A stretch of DNA of 64,000 bases from NCBI RefSeq assembly GCF_000425645.1, contig NZ_KE384430.1, positions 496,001-560,000 of the forward strand. The letters run 5' to 3'. The translations under genes were made by a program, and so were the position numbers. This document shows positions 45,829 through 55,233 of the stretch, piece after piece; the first letter of the stretch is position 1, and every line of letters starts with the position of its first letter. Source of the DNA: Gaetbulibacter saemankumensis DSM 17032 (GTDB lineage: Bacteria; Bacteroidota; Bacteroidia; Flavobacteriales; Flavobacteriaceae). The notes beneath the pieces are model-generated. The model saw only the letters and a list, made by a program, of their open reading frames with translations, ran no database searches and was not told the origin of the DNA.

Positions 45829-46121
45829 ACTGGATTTGTATAGGATTTATAAGAAACTTTTATAAAACTGAATTTTATAAGAATTTTTAAGTGTATAAAG
45901 GTTTATCTTATTAAAGATTTTAATCATTTTTAAGATAATTTAATTCGTGAATGTAACGCCTAATTTCCCATTTATTTTTACAATTAACATTCCCGAAATA
46001 AGCTTTAATTTTTTAATTGTAACTTTGGGCAAAATAAATAACCAATACTTCACCTCTATCAGGTTATTAAATAACAGATTTTCCTGTATCTTAGGAAAAC
46101 AAAAAGATCATATAAATTTAA

Positions 46122-48311
46122 ATGGCAAGAAAGCAAAAAAGGAAATCGAAAAATGGTATTTCCAACCTCTCAAATACAATTTTAAGTATTTTAAAAAAAG
46201 AACGAAATAAAACTTTTAATTATAAACAAATTGCTGCAATACTTGGAGTCAATGATGCGAGCAGCAGAAATCAAATCATAAAAAAATTACGCGACTTACA
46301 AGGAAAAAAAGAAATTGAAGAAGTAGATCGTGGAAAATTTAAAGCCATAGTCAACACTGAATATCATACGGGAGTATTAGATCTCTCAGGAAAAGGAACT
46401 GGATATGTTATTTGTGAAGACTTCGATGAAGATGTTTTTATAGCTTCAAATAATATTAATAAAGCGTTGAATGGTGATGAAGTAGAATTTTACGTTTACA
46501 AGCGTCGTAAGCGAGGTAAAATAGAAGGCGAGATAACTAATATCATTAAGCGAGCGAAAAGCGAATACGTGGGCGTTATTCAGCTTCATAGTAACTATGC
46601 ATTTGTTATTGCAGATAGCAGCAAGATGTATAAGGATATTTTTATTCCAATTAATAAAACGAATAAGGCTGAAGACGGCGATAAAGTTTTAGTGAAATTG
46701 GAAGATTGGCCGGAGAAAGCCGATTCACCTTATGGTAAAGTTATGGAAGTGCTTGGTAAGCCAGGCGAGCATTCTACAGAAATTCATTCTATTTTAGCTG
46801 AATATGGTTTACCATTTGAATTTCCTTATGAAGTTGAACAGTTTGCCAATACATTAGATACTTCAATTACTAAAGAAGAAATTGCGAAGCGTCGCGATAT
46901 GCGTCAGGATTTAACTTTTACAATCGATCCTAAAGATGCGAAAGATTTTGATGATGCTTTATCTTTTAAAATATTAAAAGATGGTTTATATGAAATAGGA
47001 ATTCATATTGCCGATGTGTCCCACTATCTTCAAGAAGGAACTATTTTAGATGATGAAGCTTATGAGCGTGCTACCTCTATTTATTTGGTAGATCGTGTGG
47101 TTCCTATGTTGCCGGAAGTATTATCTAACAATGCTTGTTCCTTAAGACCTCATGAAGAAAAATTAACTTTTTCTGCGGTTTTTCAGATGAATGATAAAGC
47201 TGAAATTAAAAACCAGTGGTTTGGTAGAACCGTAACTTACAGTGATGCTCGTTTTGCTTATGAAGAAGCACAAAGTGTGATTGAAACTAAAAGTAATAAA
47301 ATTCCGAAAGAGGTTGCATTAACTGGTGAGACTTATGAAGCATCTCAAGAGGTTGCTGATGCAATTTTAAAAATGGATGCTTTGGCAAAAATTATGAGAA
47401 ATAAACGTATGCGGGCTGGGGCCATTTCTTTTGATAAAGTAGAAGTAAAATTTAATCTTGATGAAGAAGCTAATCCAATAGGTGTATTTTTTAAAACCAG
47501 TAAAGATGCTAATAAACTTATCGAAGAATTTATGCTTTTGGCAAACCGTAAGGTTTCAGAATTTATTGGAAAGCAATCACCTAAAAAAACATTTGTATAT
47601 CGTGTACATGATGAACCAGATGAAAGTAAATTAGCAAACCTTCAGGGTATTGTTTCTAAATTTGGATTTAAATTAAATTTTAAAGATCGTAAATCTACGT
47701 CCGATTCTTTAAATTATTTACTTAAAGAAGTGGTTGGTACTAAAGAACAAAATTTAGTTGATACGTTAACCATTCGAAGCATGAGCAAAGCGGAATATTC
47801 CACTCACAATATTGGACACTATGGTTTAGCTTTCGATTATTACAGTCATTTTACATCGCCTATTCGTCGTTATCCTGATGTTATGGCACATCGTTTATTA
47901 CAACATTATCTTGATGGTGGAAAATCGGTAAATGAAGAAGTCTATGAAGAAAAATGTCAGCATTCCAGCGAAATGGAAAATTTAGCTACTAAAGCGGAAC
48001 GGGATTCTATAAAATACATGCAAATTAAATTTATGCAGGATCATAAAGATGAAAATTTTATTGGTGTGATTTCAGGAGTAACCGATTGGGGAATTTATGT
48101 TGAAATAATAGAAAATAAATGTGAGGGTATGGTAAGTGTTCGAGACATGAAAGATGATCATTATGCATTTGATCAGGATTTATATGCCATGATTGGTCGT
48201 AATACAAAAAATATGTACCAGTTAGGAGATGAAGTTGTCGTGAAAGTTAAAAATACCGATTTAGTAAAAAAGCATCTCGATTTTAATTTAATAGGAAAAC
48301 AGGAAAATTAA
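46122..48311 (+). CDS. rnr: Ribonuclease R
   Basis: A 729-residue 3'-to-5' exoribonuclease of the RNase II/R family that degrades structured RNA. Order: basic N-terminal helix-turn-helix (about 5-70), two cold-shock/OB domains (about 75-230), RNB catalytic domain (about 250-590, with I-D-P-K-D-A-K-D-F-D-D-A, the acidic metal-binding cluster) and an S1 domain (about 640-725, with G-V-I-S-G-V-T-D-W-G-I-Y-V-E). The ATG at 46122 follows the AT-rich oriC candidate. First gene of the rightward series. Confidence 0.95.
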   Translation: MARKQKRKSKNGISNLSNTILSILKKERNKTFNYKQIAAILGVNDASSRNQIIKKLRDLQGKKEIEEVDRGKFKAIVNTEYHTGVLDLSGKGTGYVICEDFDEDVFIASNNINKALNGDEVEFYVYKRRKRGKIEGEITNIIKRAKSEYVGVIQLHSNYAFVIADSSKMYKDIFIPINKTNKAEDGDKVLVKLEDWPEKADSPYGKVMEVLGKPGEHSTEIHSILAEYGLPFEFPYEVEQFANTLDTSITKEEIAKRRDMRQDLTFTIDPKDAKDFDDALSFKILKDGLYEIGIHIADVSHYLQEGTILDDEAYERATSIYLVDRVVPMLPEVLSNNACSLRPHEEKLTFSAVFQMNDKAEIKNQWFGRTVTYSDARFAYEEAQSVIETKSNKIPKEVALTGETYEASQEVADAILKMDALAKIMRNKRMRAGAISFDKVEVKFNLDEEANPIGVFFKTSKDANKLIEEFMLLANRKVSEFIGKQSPKKTFVYRVHDEPDESKLANLQGIVSKFGFKLNFKDRKSTSDSLNYLLKEVVGTKEQNLVDTLTIRSMSKAEYSTHNIGHYGLAFDYYSHFTSPIRRYPDVMAHRLLQHYLDGGKSVNEEVYEEKCQHSSEMENLATKAERDSIKYMQIKFMQDHKDENFIGVISGVTDWGIYVEIIENKCEGMVSVRDMKDDHYAFDQDLYAMIGRNTKNMYQLGDEVVVKVKNTDLVKKHLDFNLIGKQEN

Positions 48312-48391
48312 ACCTTCTTAAAGTTTTCTAAAAACGGAATAATTATTGATAACTTTACGTTGTTATGAAAAACCTATAAAAAAATTAATGC

Positions 48392-49075
48392 ATGAAACGT
48401 TTACTATTATTACTAACTATAACCTTAACTACTCTAGTTCCAGCGCAGGAAACTATTGAGAAAACAGTTGGTGAATTTACCGAACTTAAGGTTTATGATT
48501 TATTAGAAGTTGAGTTGGTAGAATCCAATATTAATAAAGTAGAGATTACCGGACAGAGTTCAGAAAATGTGCTAATCAATAATAAAAATGGATCTCTTAA
48601 AATTAAGATGAAACTGGAGAAACTTCTTAAAGGAGATAATACAAAAGTGACTTTATACTACACAGGTCTTGATGTTATAGATGCTAACGAAGGTTCTAAA
48701 GTTTACGGATCGGATGTTATTAAACAATTTGAGATTGATTTAAAAGCTCAGGAAGGAGCGAGTATAAAAGTACCAGTAGATGTAAGCTATACAAATATCA
48801 AAGCGGTTACAGGAGGTATTGTTGAAGTCACCGGAGTTTCAGAATCTCAGAAAGTCACTTTACTTACTGGAGGTATTTATAAAGGAGAAAATCTTCAAAC
48901 AAAAAAAACAGATGTGACTGTAAATGCTGCTGGACAGGCTGATGTGAAAGCATCAGTACAAGTTGATGCTAAAGTACGTGCTGGTGGTAATGTTAATATT
49001 TATGGAAATCCAAAAACAGTAAATGAAACGACTGTAATTGGTGGTAATATTAAAATAATAGATAAAAAGAAGTAA
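48392..49075 (+). CDS. Secreted DUF2807 (head GIN domain) protein
   Basis: A 227-residue exported protein (signal peptide ends near LVPAQ, residue 19). The mature part matches the DUF2807 pattern: F-T-E-L-K-V-Y-D-L-L-E-V-E-L-V opening strand, then repeated short beta rungs (G-S-K-V-Y-G-S-D, A-S-I-K-V-P, G-I-V-E-V-T-G, A-D-V-K-A-S-V, G-N-V-N-I-Y-G-N-P) that would form a right-handed beta-helix. G-N-P near the end is typical. The function of the family is not known; an envelope adhesin or scaffold role is often suggested. Followed by a strong terminator. Confidence 0.85.
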   Translation: MKRLLLLLTITLTTLVPAQETIEKTVGEFTELKVYDLLEVELVESNINKVEITGQSSENVLINNKNGSLKIKMKLEKLLKGDNTKVTLYYTGLDVIDANEGSKVYGSDVIKQFEIDLKAQEGASIKVPVDVSYTNIKAVTGGIVEVTGVSESQKVTLLTGGIYKGENLQTKKTDVTVNAAGQADVKASVQVDAKVRAGGNVNIYGNPKTVNETTVIGGNIKIIDKKK

Positions 49076-49098
49076 TTCATAAAACTTTTAAAAATTAT

Positions 49099-49134
49099 TA
49101 AGCCCTACAAAATTTATGTAGGGCTTATTTTTAT
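49099..49134 (+). terminator. Rho-independent terminator after the DUF2807 gene
   Basis: TAAGCCCTACA (49099-49109) pairs with TGTAGGGCTTA (49117-49127), followed by a T-rich tract. Confidence 0.9.
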
Positions 49135-49168
49135 TTATTAAATTAGTAAAAATTCATAATAGCTAACA

Positions 49169-51982
49169 TTGAGATCGATTAAACTATTACTCACGGCATT
49201 CTTTTTATTAAATTTTTTCCTTTCTGTAGGGCAAGAACACCCACCTATTCAAGTATATACTCCTAACGAATATGGAGCTGAAAATCAGAACTGGGCTATT
49301 TCTCAATCGGAAGATAAATATATTTATGTCGCAAATAATGAAGGACTTCTTGAATTTAACGGTGCTAAGTGGGAATTATTTAATTCTCCCAACCAAACCA
49401 TAATTCGGTCGGTTAAGGTTATAGATAATTTAATTTATACCGGTTGTTATAAAGAATTTGGGTTTTGGAAACGTGATCATTTAGGCGTATTAAATTATAC
49501 GTCCCTATCCGAACAGCTTGATATTTTCTTTTTAGAAGATGAAGAAATTTGGAATATCATACCAGTTGATAATTTTATTTTATTTCAATCTTTAAAGCGT
49601 ATTTATGTAGTTGATGTAGAAGAAAAATCTTATTCTATTATAAATTCAAAAACTACCATTTATAAAGCTTTCAATATTAATGAGGGTATATATTTTCAAA
49701 AAGCCAGAGATGGTATTTATGAAATTAAAAATGGTAAGGCTCAGTTAATTTTCGATGATCCTATTTTTAAAAACAATTTATTAGTAAATATTTTTAACCA
49801 CAAAGGAACTTTATATTTTCAGACTGAAGATAAAGGATTTTATTATTTAGAAAATGATGTTTTAAAATCCTGGGATATTCCGGCGAATCAAATTATATTA
49901 AAAGATAGAATTTATAGTAGTATTCGTTTAAAGGATGGAAGTTTTATTTTAGGAACTATTTCTAATGGTATTGTTCATATATTACCGGATGGTGAAATTA
50001 GCTATCAACTTAATCAAGATAATGGATTAAGTAATAATACAGTATTATCGGTTTTTGAAGACGTAGATTCTAATATTTGGTTGGGATTAGAAAATGGAAT
50101 TAACTGTATAAATATAAAATCTCCTTTTCAGGTTTATAATGATCATGAAGGTAAAATAGGCTCAATAAATTCATCTATAGTTTTTAATAATAATTTATAT
50201 ATAGGTACCAATCGAGGTTTATTTTATAGGTCTTTAAAATCTGTAGGCGAATTTACATTTATGCCAGGAACCAAAGGTGCGGTTTGGTGTTTAACCGAAA
50301 TAAATAATACGTTATTTTGCGGTCATAATACTGGAACTTTCGTAGTTGAAAATAATCAAGCTCAATTAATTTCAAACATTCAAGGTACCTGGAGTATAAA
50401 AACCATTGAAAATCACGATAATTTATTATTACAAGGAAATTATACCGGTTTATATGTTTTAGAAAATAAAAAAGGTATTTGGCAATTAAGAAATAAAATT
50501 CAGGATTTCGATATATCAAGTCGCTATTTTGAAATGCCTAATAGCTCTGAAGTTCTAATTAGTCATGAGTATAAAGGTGTATTTAAAATAAAGCTTGATG
50601 ATAAGTTCATGCGAGCTTTATCTATTTCTCAAGTTACTTCAGTTAACAAAGGTTCTAAAACGGGTTTAATTAAATACCAAGATCATGTTTTATATACTTC
50701 TAAAGATGGCATCTTTAAATACGAAAATGAACATAATAAATTTATAAGAGACTCTATTTTGAGTCAATTATTTGATAAGTCAACTTACGTTTCAGGGAAA
50801 TTGGTAAATGATGAGGCTTCAAATAAATTATGGTCATTCAATTTACACGGATTAAATTATGTAACACCAAGTAAATTAAGTGATATTCTTAAGATTAATA
50901 GAATTTCATTACCTGCTGCTGTAAGACATGATGTTTCGGGTTATGAAAACATTTCATATTTGGGAGATGAAAAATATTTGTATGGTAATACTCAGGGCTA
51001 TTTAATTATAAACCTAAAAAAGATAAATTATTCACCACAGGAAGTTAAAATCAACTCTATCTTAAACAGAAATTTTAAAAATAGTAGTGATTGGAAGTAT
51101 GTAGAAACTTCAAAGCAAGGTGTTTTTAAGAATAATGAAAATAATCTGGAGTTTCATTATAGTGTACCTGAATATAATAAATATCTGTTGGCTGAATATC
51201 AATATAAGTTAGAGGGTATTTATAATGAATGGAGCACATGGACTACCAAATCTTCTGAAGTCTTTGAAAATTTACCATATGGTGAATATACTTTTAAAGT
51301 ACGCTCGAGGATTGGAAATGAGGTTTCTCCAAATATAGAATCTTATGCTTTTAATATATCTCGTCCATGGTACATTTCTAACATGGCTATTTCAGGTTAC
51401 ATTATTTTTATGGGATTATTTGCTTTGTTTATGCACAATCTTTATAAACGGCATTATAAAAAGCAACAGGAAAAATTATTACGCAAAACACAGCGTGAAC
51501 TCGAATTAAAAGAGTTAGAAAATAAAGAGCAGACCATGCGTTTTAATAATGAAAAGTTAAAGCAAGATATTGAAAGTAAAAACAGAGAACTTGGTATATC
51601 TACAATGAGTCTTATTAAAAAGAATGAACTTTTAAATGATTTAAAAAATGAACTCGAAAATTCGAAAGCGGATAAAAATATTAAACGCGTTATACGAATT
51701 ATTGATAAGAATTTAAATAATACAGACGATTGGCACGTTTTTGAGGAGGCTTTTAATAATGCCGATAAAGATTTTCTAAAAAAAATGAAAGATCTTCACC
51801 CTACCCTAACATCTAATGATTTAAGATTATGTGCCTATTTACGATTAAATTTATCCTCTAAGGAAATTGCACCGCTATTAAATATATCCTCTCGAAGTGT
51901 AGAAGTTAAACGATATCGTTTGCGTAAAAAACTCGATTTAGCTCATGAGGCTAGCTTAACAGATTATATTTTAGAAATATAA
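49169..51982 (+). CDS. Membrane-spanning propeller/Y_Y_Y regulator with LuxR-type DNA-binding domain
   Basis: A 937-residue protein likely to sense oligosaccharides and activate the adjacent PUL. Order: signal peptide (residues 1-21), a periplasmic two-component-regulator-type beta-propeller (about 25-620, with repeats such as N-I-W-L-G-L-E-N-G-I-N-C), a Y_Y_Y immunoglobulin-like domain (about 640-730, with Y-Q-Y-K-L-E-G-I-Y-N-E-W-S), one transmembrane helix (about 740-760), a coiled coil (about 765-850) and a C-terminal helix-turn-helix (L-R-L-N-L-S-S-K-E-I-A-P-L-L-N-I-S-S-R-S-V-E). There is no kinase or receiver domain, so signal and DNA binding are in one chain. The start is TTG at 49169. 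Confidence 0.85.
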   Translation: MRSIKLLLTAFFLLNFFLSVGQEHPPIQVYTPNEYGAENQNWAISQSEDKYIYVANNEGLLEFNGAKWELFNSPNQTIIRSVKVIDNLIYTGCYKEFGFWKRDHLGVLNYTSLSEQLDIFFLEDEEIWNIIPVDNFILFQSLKRIYVVDVEEKSYSIINSKTTIYKAFNINEGIYFQKARDGIYEIKNGKAQLIFDDPIFKNNLLVNIFNHKGTLYFQTEDKGFYYLENDVLKSWDIPANQIILKDRIYSSIRLKDGSFILGTISNGIVHILPDGEISYQLNQDNGLSNNTVLSVFEDVDSNIWLGLENGINCINIKSPFQVYNDHEGKIGSINSSIVFNNNLYIGTNRGLFYRSLKSVGEFTFMPGTKGAVWCLTEINNTLFCGHNTGTFVVENNQAQLISNIQGTWSIKTIENHDNLLLQGNYTGLYVLENKKGIWQLRNKIQDFDISSRYFEMPNSSEVLISHEYKGVFKIKLDDKFMRALSISQVTSVNKGSKTGLIKYQDHVLYTSKDGIFKYENEHNKFIRDSILSQLFDKSTYVSGKLVNDEASNKLWSFNLHGLNYVTPSKLSDILKINRISLPAAVRHDVSGYENISYLGDEKYLYGNTQGYLIINLKKINYSPQEVKINSILNRNFKNSSDWKYVETSKQGVFKNNENNLEFHYSVPEYNKYLLAEYQYKLEGIYNEWSTWTTKSSEVFENLPYGEYTFKVRSRIGNEVSPNIESYAFNISRPWYISNMAISGYIIFMGLFALFMHNLYKRHYKKQQEKLLRKTQRELELKELENKEQTMRFNNEKLKQDIESKNRELGISTMSLIKKNELLNDLKNELENSKADKNIKRVIRIIDKNLNNTDDWHVFEEAFNNADKDFLKKMKDLHPTLTSNDLRLCAYLRLNLSSKEIAPLLNISSRSVEVKRYRLRKKLDLAHEASLTDYILEI

Positions 51983-52208
51983 TAGCACAACTATCGTGAT
52001 ATTTACCTATACAACACCACAACATTTTATGAAAAAAGTAAATAATCTTCATAATAAAAAGTTAAATAATTCTAGTGATAATGCTTATTTATTGAGTTTT
52101 TCGTAAAAAAAATGTATTTTTTATAGGATGTATATTTTTTGTTGAGGTAAAAAATTAGAAATCTTCATACCCTACAATTAATTTTACATCAACTAAAACT
52201 AAATACAT

Positions 52209-55200
52209 ATGAGACATTATCTCCTTAAGATTTTGTTATTACTCTGTTTTACATTCTCGGCTGCTCAGAATGTTAATATTACAGGTAATATCACCGATAA
52301 TTCCGGAATACCTATTGCCGGCGTTAATATTATTGTAAAAAACACCAATCAAGGAAGTGTATCAGACTTCGACGGTAATTTTAGTATTACCGATGTAAAA
52401 GCGGGTGCTACACTTACTTTTAGTTTCATTGGTTATGTTACTCAAGAAGTTGTGGTAAGCGACCAAACAACACTTAATATTCAATTGGCGGAAGATCTTG
52501 CCCAATTAGATGAAGTGGTTGTGGTTGGTTATGGTACACAAACTAAAAAGGAAATTACCGGAGCTGTTAGTGTTCTGGGAGCAGAAACTATTGATGCTTT
52601 AAAACCAACACGTGTTGAACAAGCCCTGCAAGGTCAGGTTGCTGGTGTAAATATTACATCGCAGTCTGGATCACCTGGTGCTGCTGCCACAATTAGCATT
52701 CGTGGTGTTTCTACCAACGGTGACAGTCGTCCCTTAATTTTAGTAGATGGTAATGTTATTGAAGATTTAAGTGTATTAAATCCCAATGATATTGAATCTA
52801 TTAACATTCTTAAAGATGCAACTGCTGGTATATATGGTGTACGTGCTGCGAACGGGGTTATTTTAATTAAGACTAAAACTGGTCGAAAAGAAATGCCTTT
52901 AACAGTTGAATATAATGCCTATGCAGGTTTTCAGCAAACATCCAGAAAGATACCGGTATTAAATGCAACAGAATATGCGTTAATTGTTAATGAGGCGCAT
53001 GCTGCTAATGCAGATCCATTACCTTTTACAGATGTTTCTAATTTTGGTAAGGGAACAGATTGGCAGGATGAAGTTTTTGGTAATGCCTTAATTACCGATC
53101 ATAACATCATGTTTAAAGGTGGTACTAAAAGATCTTATTATTCTTATAGCGGATCCTTTTTAACTCAAGATGGTATTGTTGGTGGACCTAGTTCGAACTT
53201 TACGCGTTTCACTAATAGTTTAAGTTATAATATTGATTTTCTTAAGAATTTCAAGTTTACATCAGGGTTGATTCTAACCAGAACGAATAAGCTTAATCTA
53301 CCTGAAAACTCAAATTCCTCGGTTTTATTTAATGCTTTGAATATGGCTCCTACATTTTCGGTAAGAGATAATGAAGGTGCTTATACCCTGGCTGAAGGTT
53401 TAGGAGGTGAAGTAATTAACCCCTTAGCTCAAATAGATGATACTTTTGATAGAGCCAAAGTTTTTAGATTAAGTGGTAATGCAGGATTATCGTATAGCTT
53501 TTTAGATCGTTTTACCGCACAGGCAAATATTCAGTGGAACATTTCGGAAGTTAAAACTAAAATATTTAATCCCAAAGCCTTTTTTGGTAGCGGAAAGAAC
53601 AGCAACGTAGAAAGAAGTTCTGTTTTTACGACACACGATTACTTTAGAGATTATACTTTTGATGCTTTTATAAAGTACCAAGATAATATAAATGAAGTAC
53701 ACAATATTAATGTACTTTTAGCGACATCTGTTTTTCAAACTAAAGGCGAATATTCTGGCCTATTAGGATACGATATTATAGATAATAGCTATGCTAATGC
53801 TGTTATTGAAAAAGCAACCGATGTAGAAGATCGATATCTAGCCATTGGTAGAAATCCAACTTTCGATGCACGTCTTTTATCGTATTTCACAAGAGTTCAG
53901 TACGACTATAAAGGGAAATATTTATTTTCTGCTGTAGTACGTCGTGATGGCTCTACGAAATTCGGACCTGAAAATAAATTTGGTATATTTCCTTCGGGAT
54001 CCATTGGTTGGGTTGCTTCCGATGAGGCTTTCCTAGAAAATAGTCAATTTATAGATTTTCTTAAGTTAAGAGCTTCCTATGGTATCTTAGGTAACGACCG
54101 TATTCCAGATTATAGATTTGTTTCTTTATTAAATGGTGAAGGTATTTACTTTTTCGATAATGTAAAAACCATTGGTGTCGCCAGCGGTGCTATTGCGAAC
54201 CCAGAAATTAGATGGGAAAAGCAAAAGACACTGGATATAGGTGTAGACTTACGCTTTTTAGATAATAAATTTGATATCACTGCGGATTATTTTAAAAAAC
54301 GCACGGAAGACTTATTAGTAAGTCCGGAAGTATCTGGATTGTTAGGAACAGGTGGATCACCAGTAATTAATGGTGGAATTATAGAAAATACAGGTTTCGA
54401 ATTTGCTATTGGCTATTCAAATACCTTCGGTAATGATTTAAGATTTTCTGCCAAGTACAATGTAACTACGATTAAAAACGAAGTTATATCGGTTAGTAGC
54501 GACGGAGGCTTTTTAACAGGTGGTGTTTTTGGAATAAGTCAGCCAGCACCTTCGCGTATGGAAGCTGGTTATCCAATAGGATACTTTAGAGGTTATAAAA
54601 CCGATGGCATTTTTCAAAATGAAACAGAAGTAGCAAATAGCGCCGTTATAGACGATCGTGTTCAGCAGGGTGATTTAAAGTTTGTTGATATGAATAATGA
54701 CGGTATTATTGATGAAAATGATAAGACAAACATTGGCGATCCTATTCCGGATGCAACAATGGGACTTAATGTTTCTATAGATTACAAAAATTTCGATTTT
54801 GCTGCCTATGCTTTTGCAACCATAGGAAACGACATTGTTAGAAATTATGAACGTAATCAGGCTTTAACCAATAAGACAATTTATTATCTGGACAGGTGGA
54901 CAGGCGAAGGTTCAACAAACTCATGGCCACGTGTAACAACAGGGGCTACTTCAAATACTCTGTTTTCAGATTTTTATGTGGAGGACGGCTCTTTTGTAAG
55001 ACTGCAAAATGTGCAATTAGGCTACACATTTACTGAAGACGCTTTTAAAGATTCAAAGATAAATAAGTTAAGACTGTATGTGTCGGCTAACAACTTATTT
55101 ACGCTAACCAAATATTCTGGTTACGATCCGTCGGCTTCAAATGGAGCACCTATAGGAGGTGGTATCGATCAAGGGTTCTATCCTGTGGCAAGAACATTTT

Positions 55201-55226
55201 TATTAGGTGTTAACTTAAAATTTTAA
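52209..55226 (+). CDS. SusC-like TonB-dependent outer-membrane receptor
   Basis: A 1005-residue porin that imports glycans together with SusD. Order: signal peptide (about 1-19), carboxypeptidase-D-like domain (about 25-100, G-N-I-T-D-N-S-G-I-P-I-A-G-V-N), TonB box region (D-E-V-V-V-V-G-Y-G-T-Q), plug (about 115-225, with A-L-Q-G-Q-V-A-G-V-N and the I-L-K-D-A-T-A-G-I-Y-G-V-R-A-A-N-G-V signature) and a beta-barrel ending in L-L-G-V-N-L-K-F. Classified as SusC-type by the D-A-T-A-x-I-Y-G motif and adjacency to SusD. Confidence 0.95.
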   Translation: MRHYLLKILLLLCFTFSAAQNVNITGNITDNSGIPIAGVNIIVKNTNQGSVSDFDGNFSITDVKAGATLTFSFIGYVTQEVVVSDQTTLNIQLAEDLAQLDEVVVVGYGTQTKKEITGAVSVLGAETIDALKPTRVEQALQGQVAGVNITSQSGSPGAAATISIRGVSTNGDSRPLILVDGNVIEDLSVLNPNDIESINILKDATAGIYGVRAANGVILIKTKTGRKEMPLTVEYNAYAGFQQTSRKIPVLNATEYALIVNEAHAANADPLPFTDVSNFGKGTDWQDEVFGNALITDHNIMFKGGTKRSYYSYSGSFLTQDGIVGGPSSNFTRFTNSLSYNIDFLKNFKFTSGLILTRTNKLNLPENSNSSVLFNALNMAPTFSVRDNEGAYTLAEGLGGEVINPLAQIDDTFDRAKVFRLSGNAGLSYSFLDRFTAQANIQWNISEVKTKIFNPKAFFGSGKNSNVERSSVFTTHDYFRDYTFDAFIKYQDNINEVHNINVLLATSVFQTKGEYSGLLGYDIIDNSYANAVIEKATDVEDRYLAIGRNPTFDARLLSYFTRVQYDYKGKYLFSAVVRRDGSTKFGPENKFGIFPSGSIGWVASDEAFLENSQFIDFLKLRASYGILGNDRIPDYRFVSLLNGEGIYFFDNVKTIGVASGAIANPEIRWEKQKTLDIGVDLRFLDNKFDITADYFKKRTEDLLVSPEVSGLLGTGGSPVINGGIIENTGFEFAIGYSNTFGNDLRFSAKYNVTTIKNEVISVSSDGGFLTGGVFGISQPAPSRMEAGYPIGYFRGYKTDGIFQNETEVANSAVIDDRVQQGDLKFVDMNNDGIIDENDKTNIGDPIPDATMGLNVSIDYKNFDFAAYAFATIGNDIVRNYERNQALTNKTIYYLDRWTGEGSTNSWPRVTTGATSNTLFSDFYVEDGSFVRLQNVQLGYTFTEDAFKDSKINKLRLYVSANNLFTLTKYSGYDPSASNGAPIGGGIDQGFYPVARTFLLGVNLKF

Positions 55227-55233
55227 TCGCATT

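Larger units (their letters stand above)
45164..46121. other. Candidate chromosome replication origin (oriC)
   Basis: This 958-base gene-free region divides leftward genes (rpiB, CDF, GNAT) from rightward genes (rnr onward). It contains about ten 9-mers close to TTATCAACA or its complement. Two are exact (45423-45431; complement at 45820-45828), two are TGTTAATAA (45434-45442, 45741-45749), and near matches lie at 45236, 45246, 45488, 45627, 45637 and 45810. Eight fall in four doublets whose two boxes start 10-11 bases apart. A 50-base segment (45578-45627) is almost pure A/T and could be the unwinding element. This is what a bacterial oriC looks like. The calls are by eye and need a whole-genome GC-skew test. 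Confidence 0.65.

Noticed and set aside
45947-46210. Possible 87-codon reading frame overlapping the start of rnr
   Set aside because: It begins in the AT-rich oriC candidate, overlaps the conserved N-terminus of RNase R in another frame, and has no recognisable start context or composition of a real gene.
49169-51982. Hybrid two-component system (HTCS) sensor
   Set aside because: The N-terminal half resembles HTCS proteins, but no histidine kinase H-box, ATPase or receiver domain lies between the transmembrane helix and the HTH.
51983-52208. A clear promoter for susC
   Set aside because: There are T-rich tracts and a TAATTTTA before the ATG, but no TTG at an acceptable distance, so I do not call a promoter.
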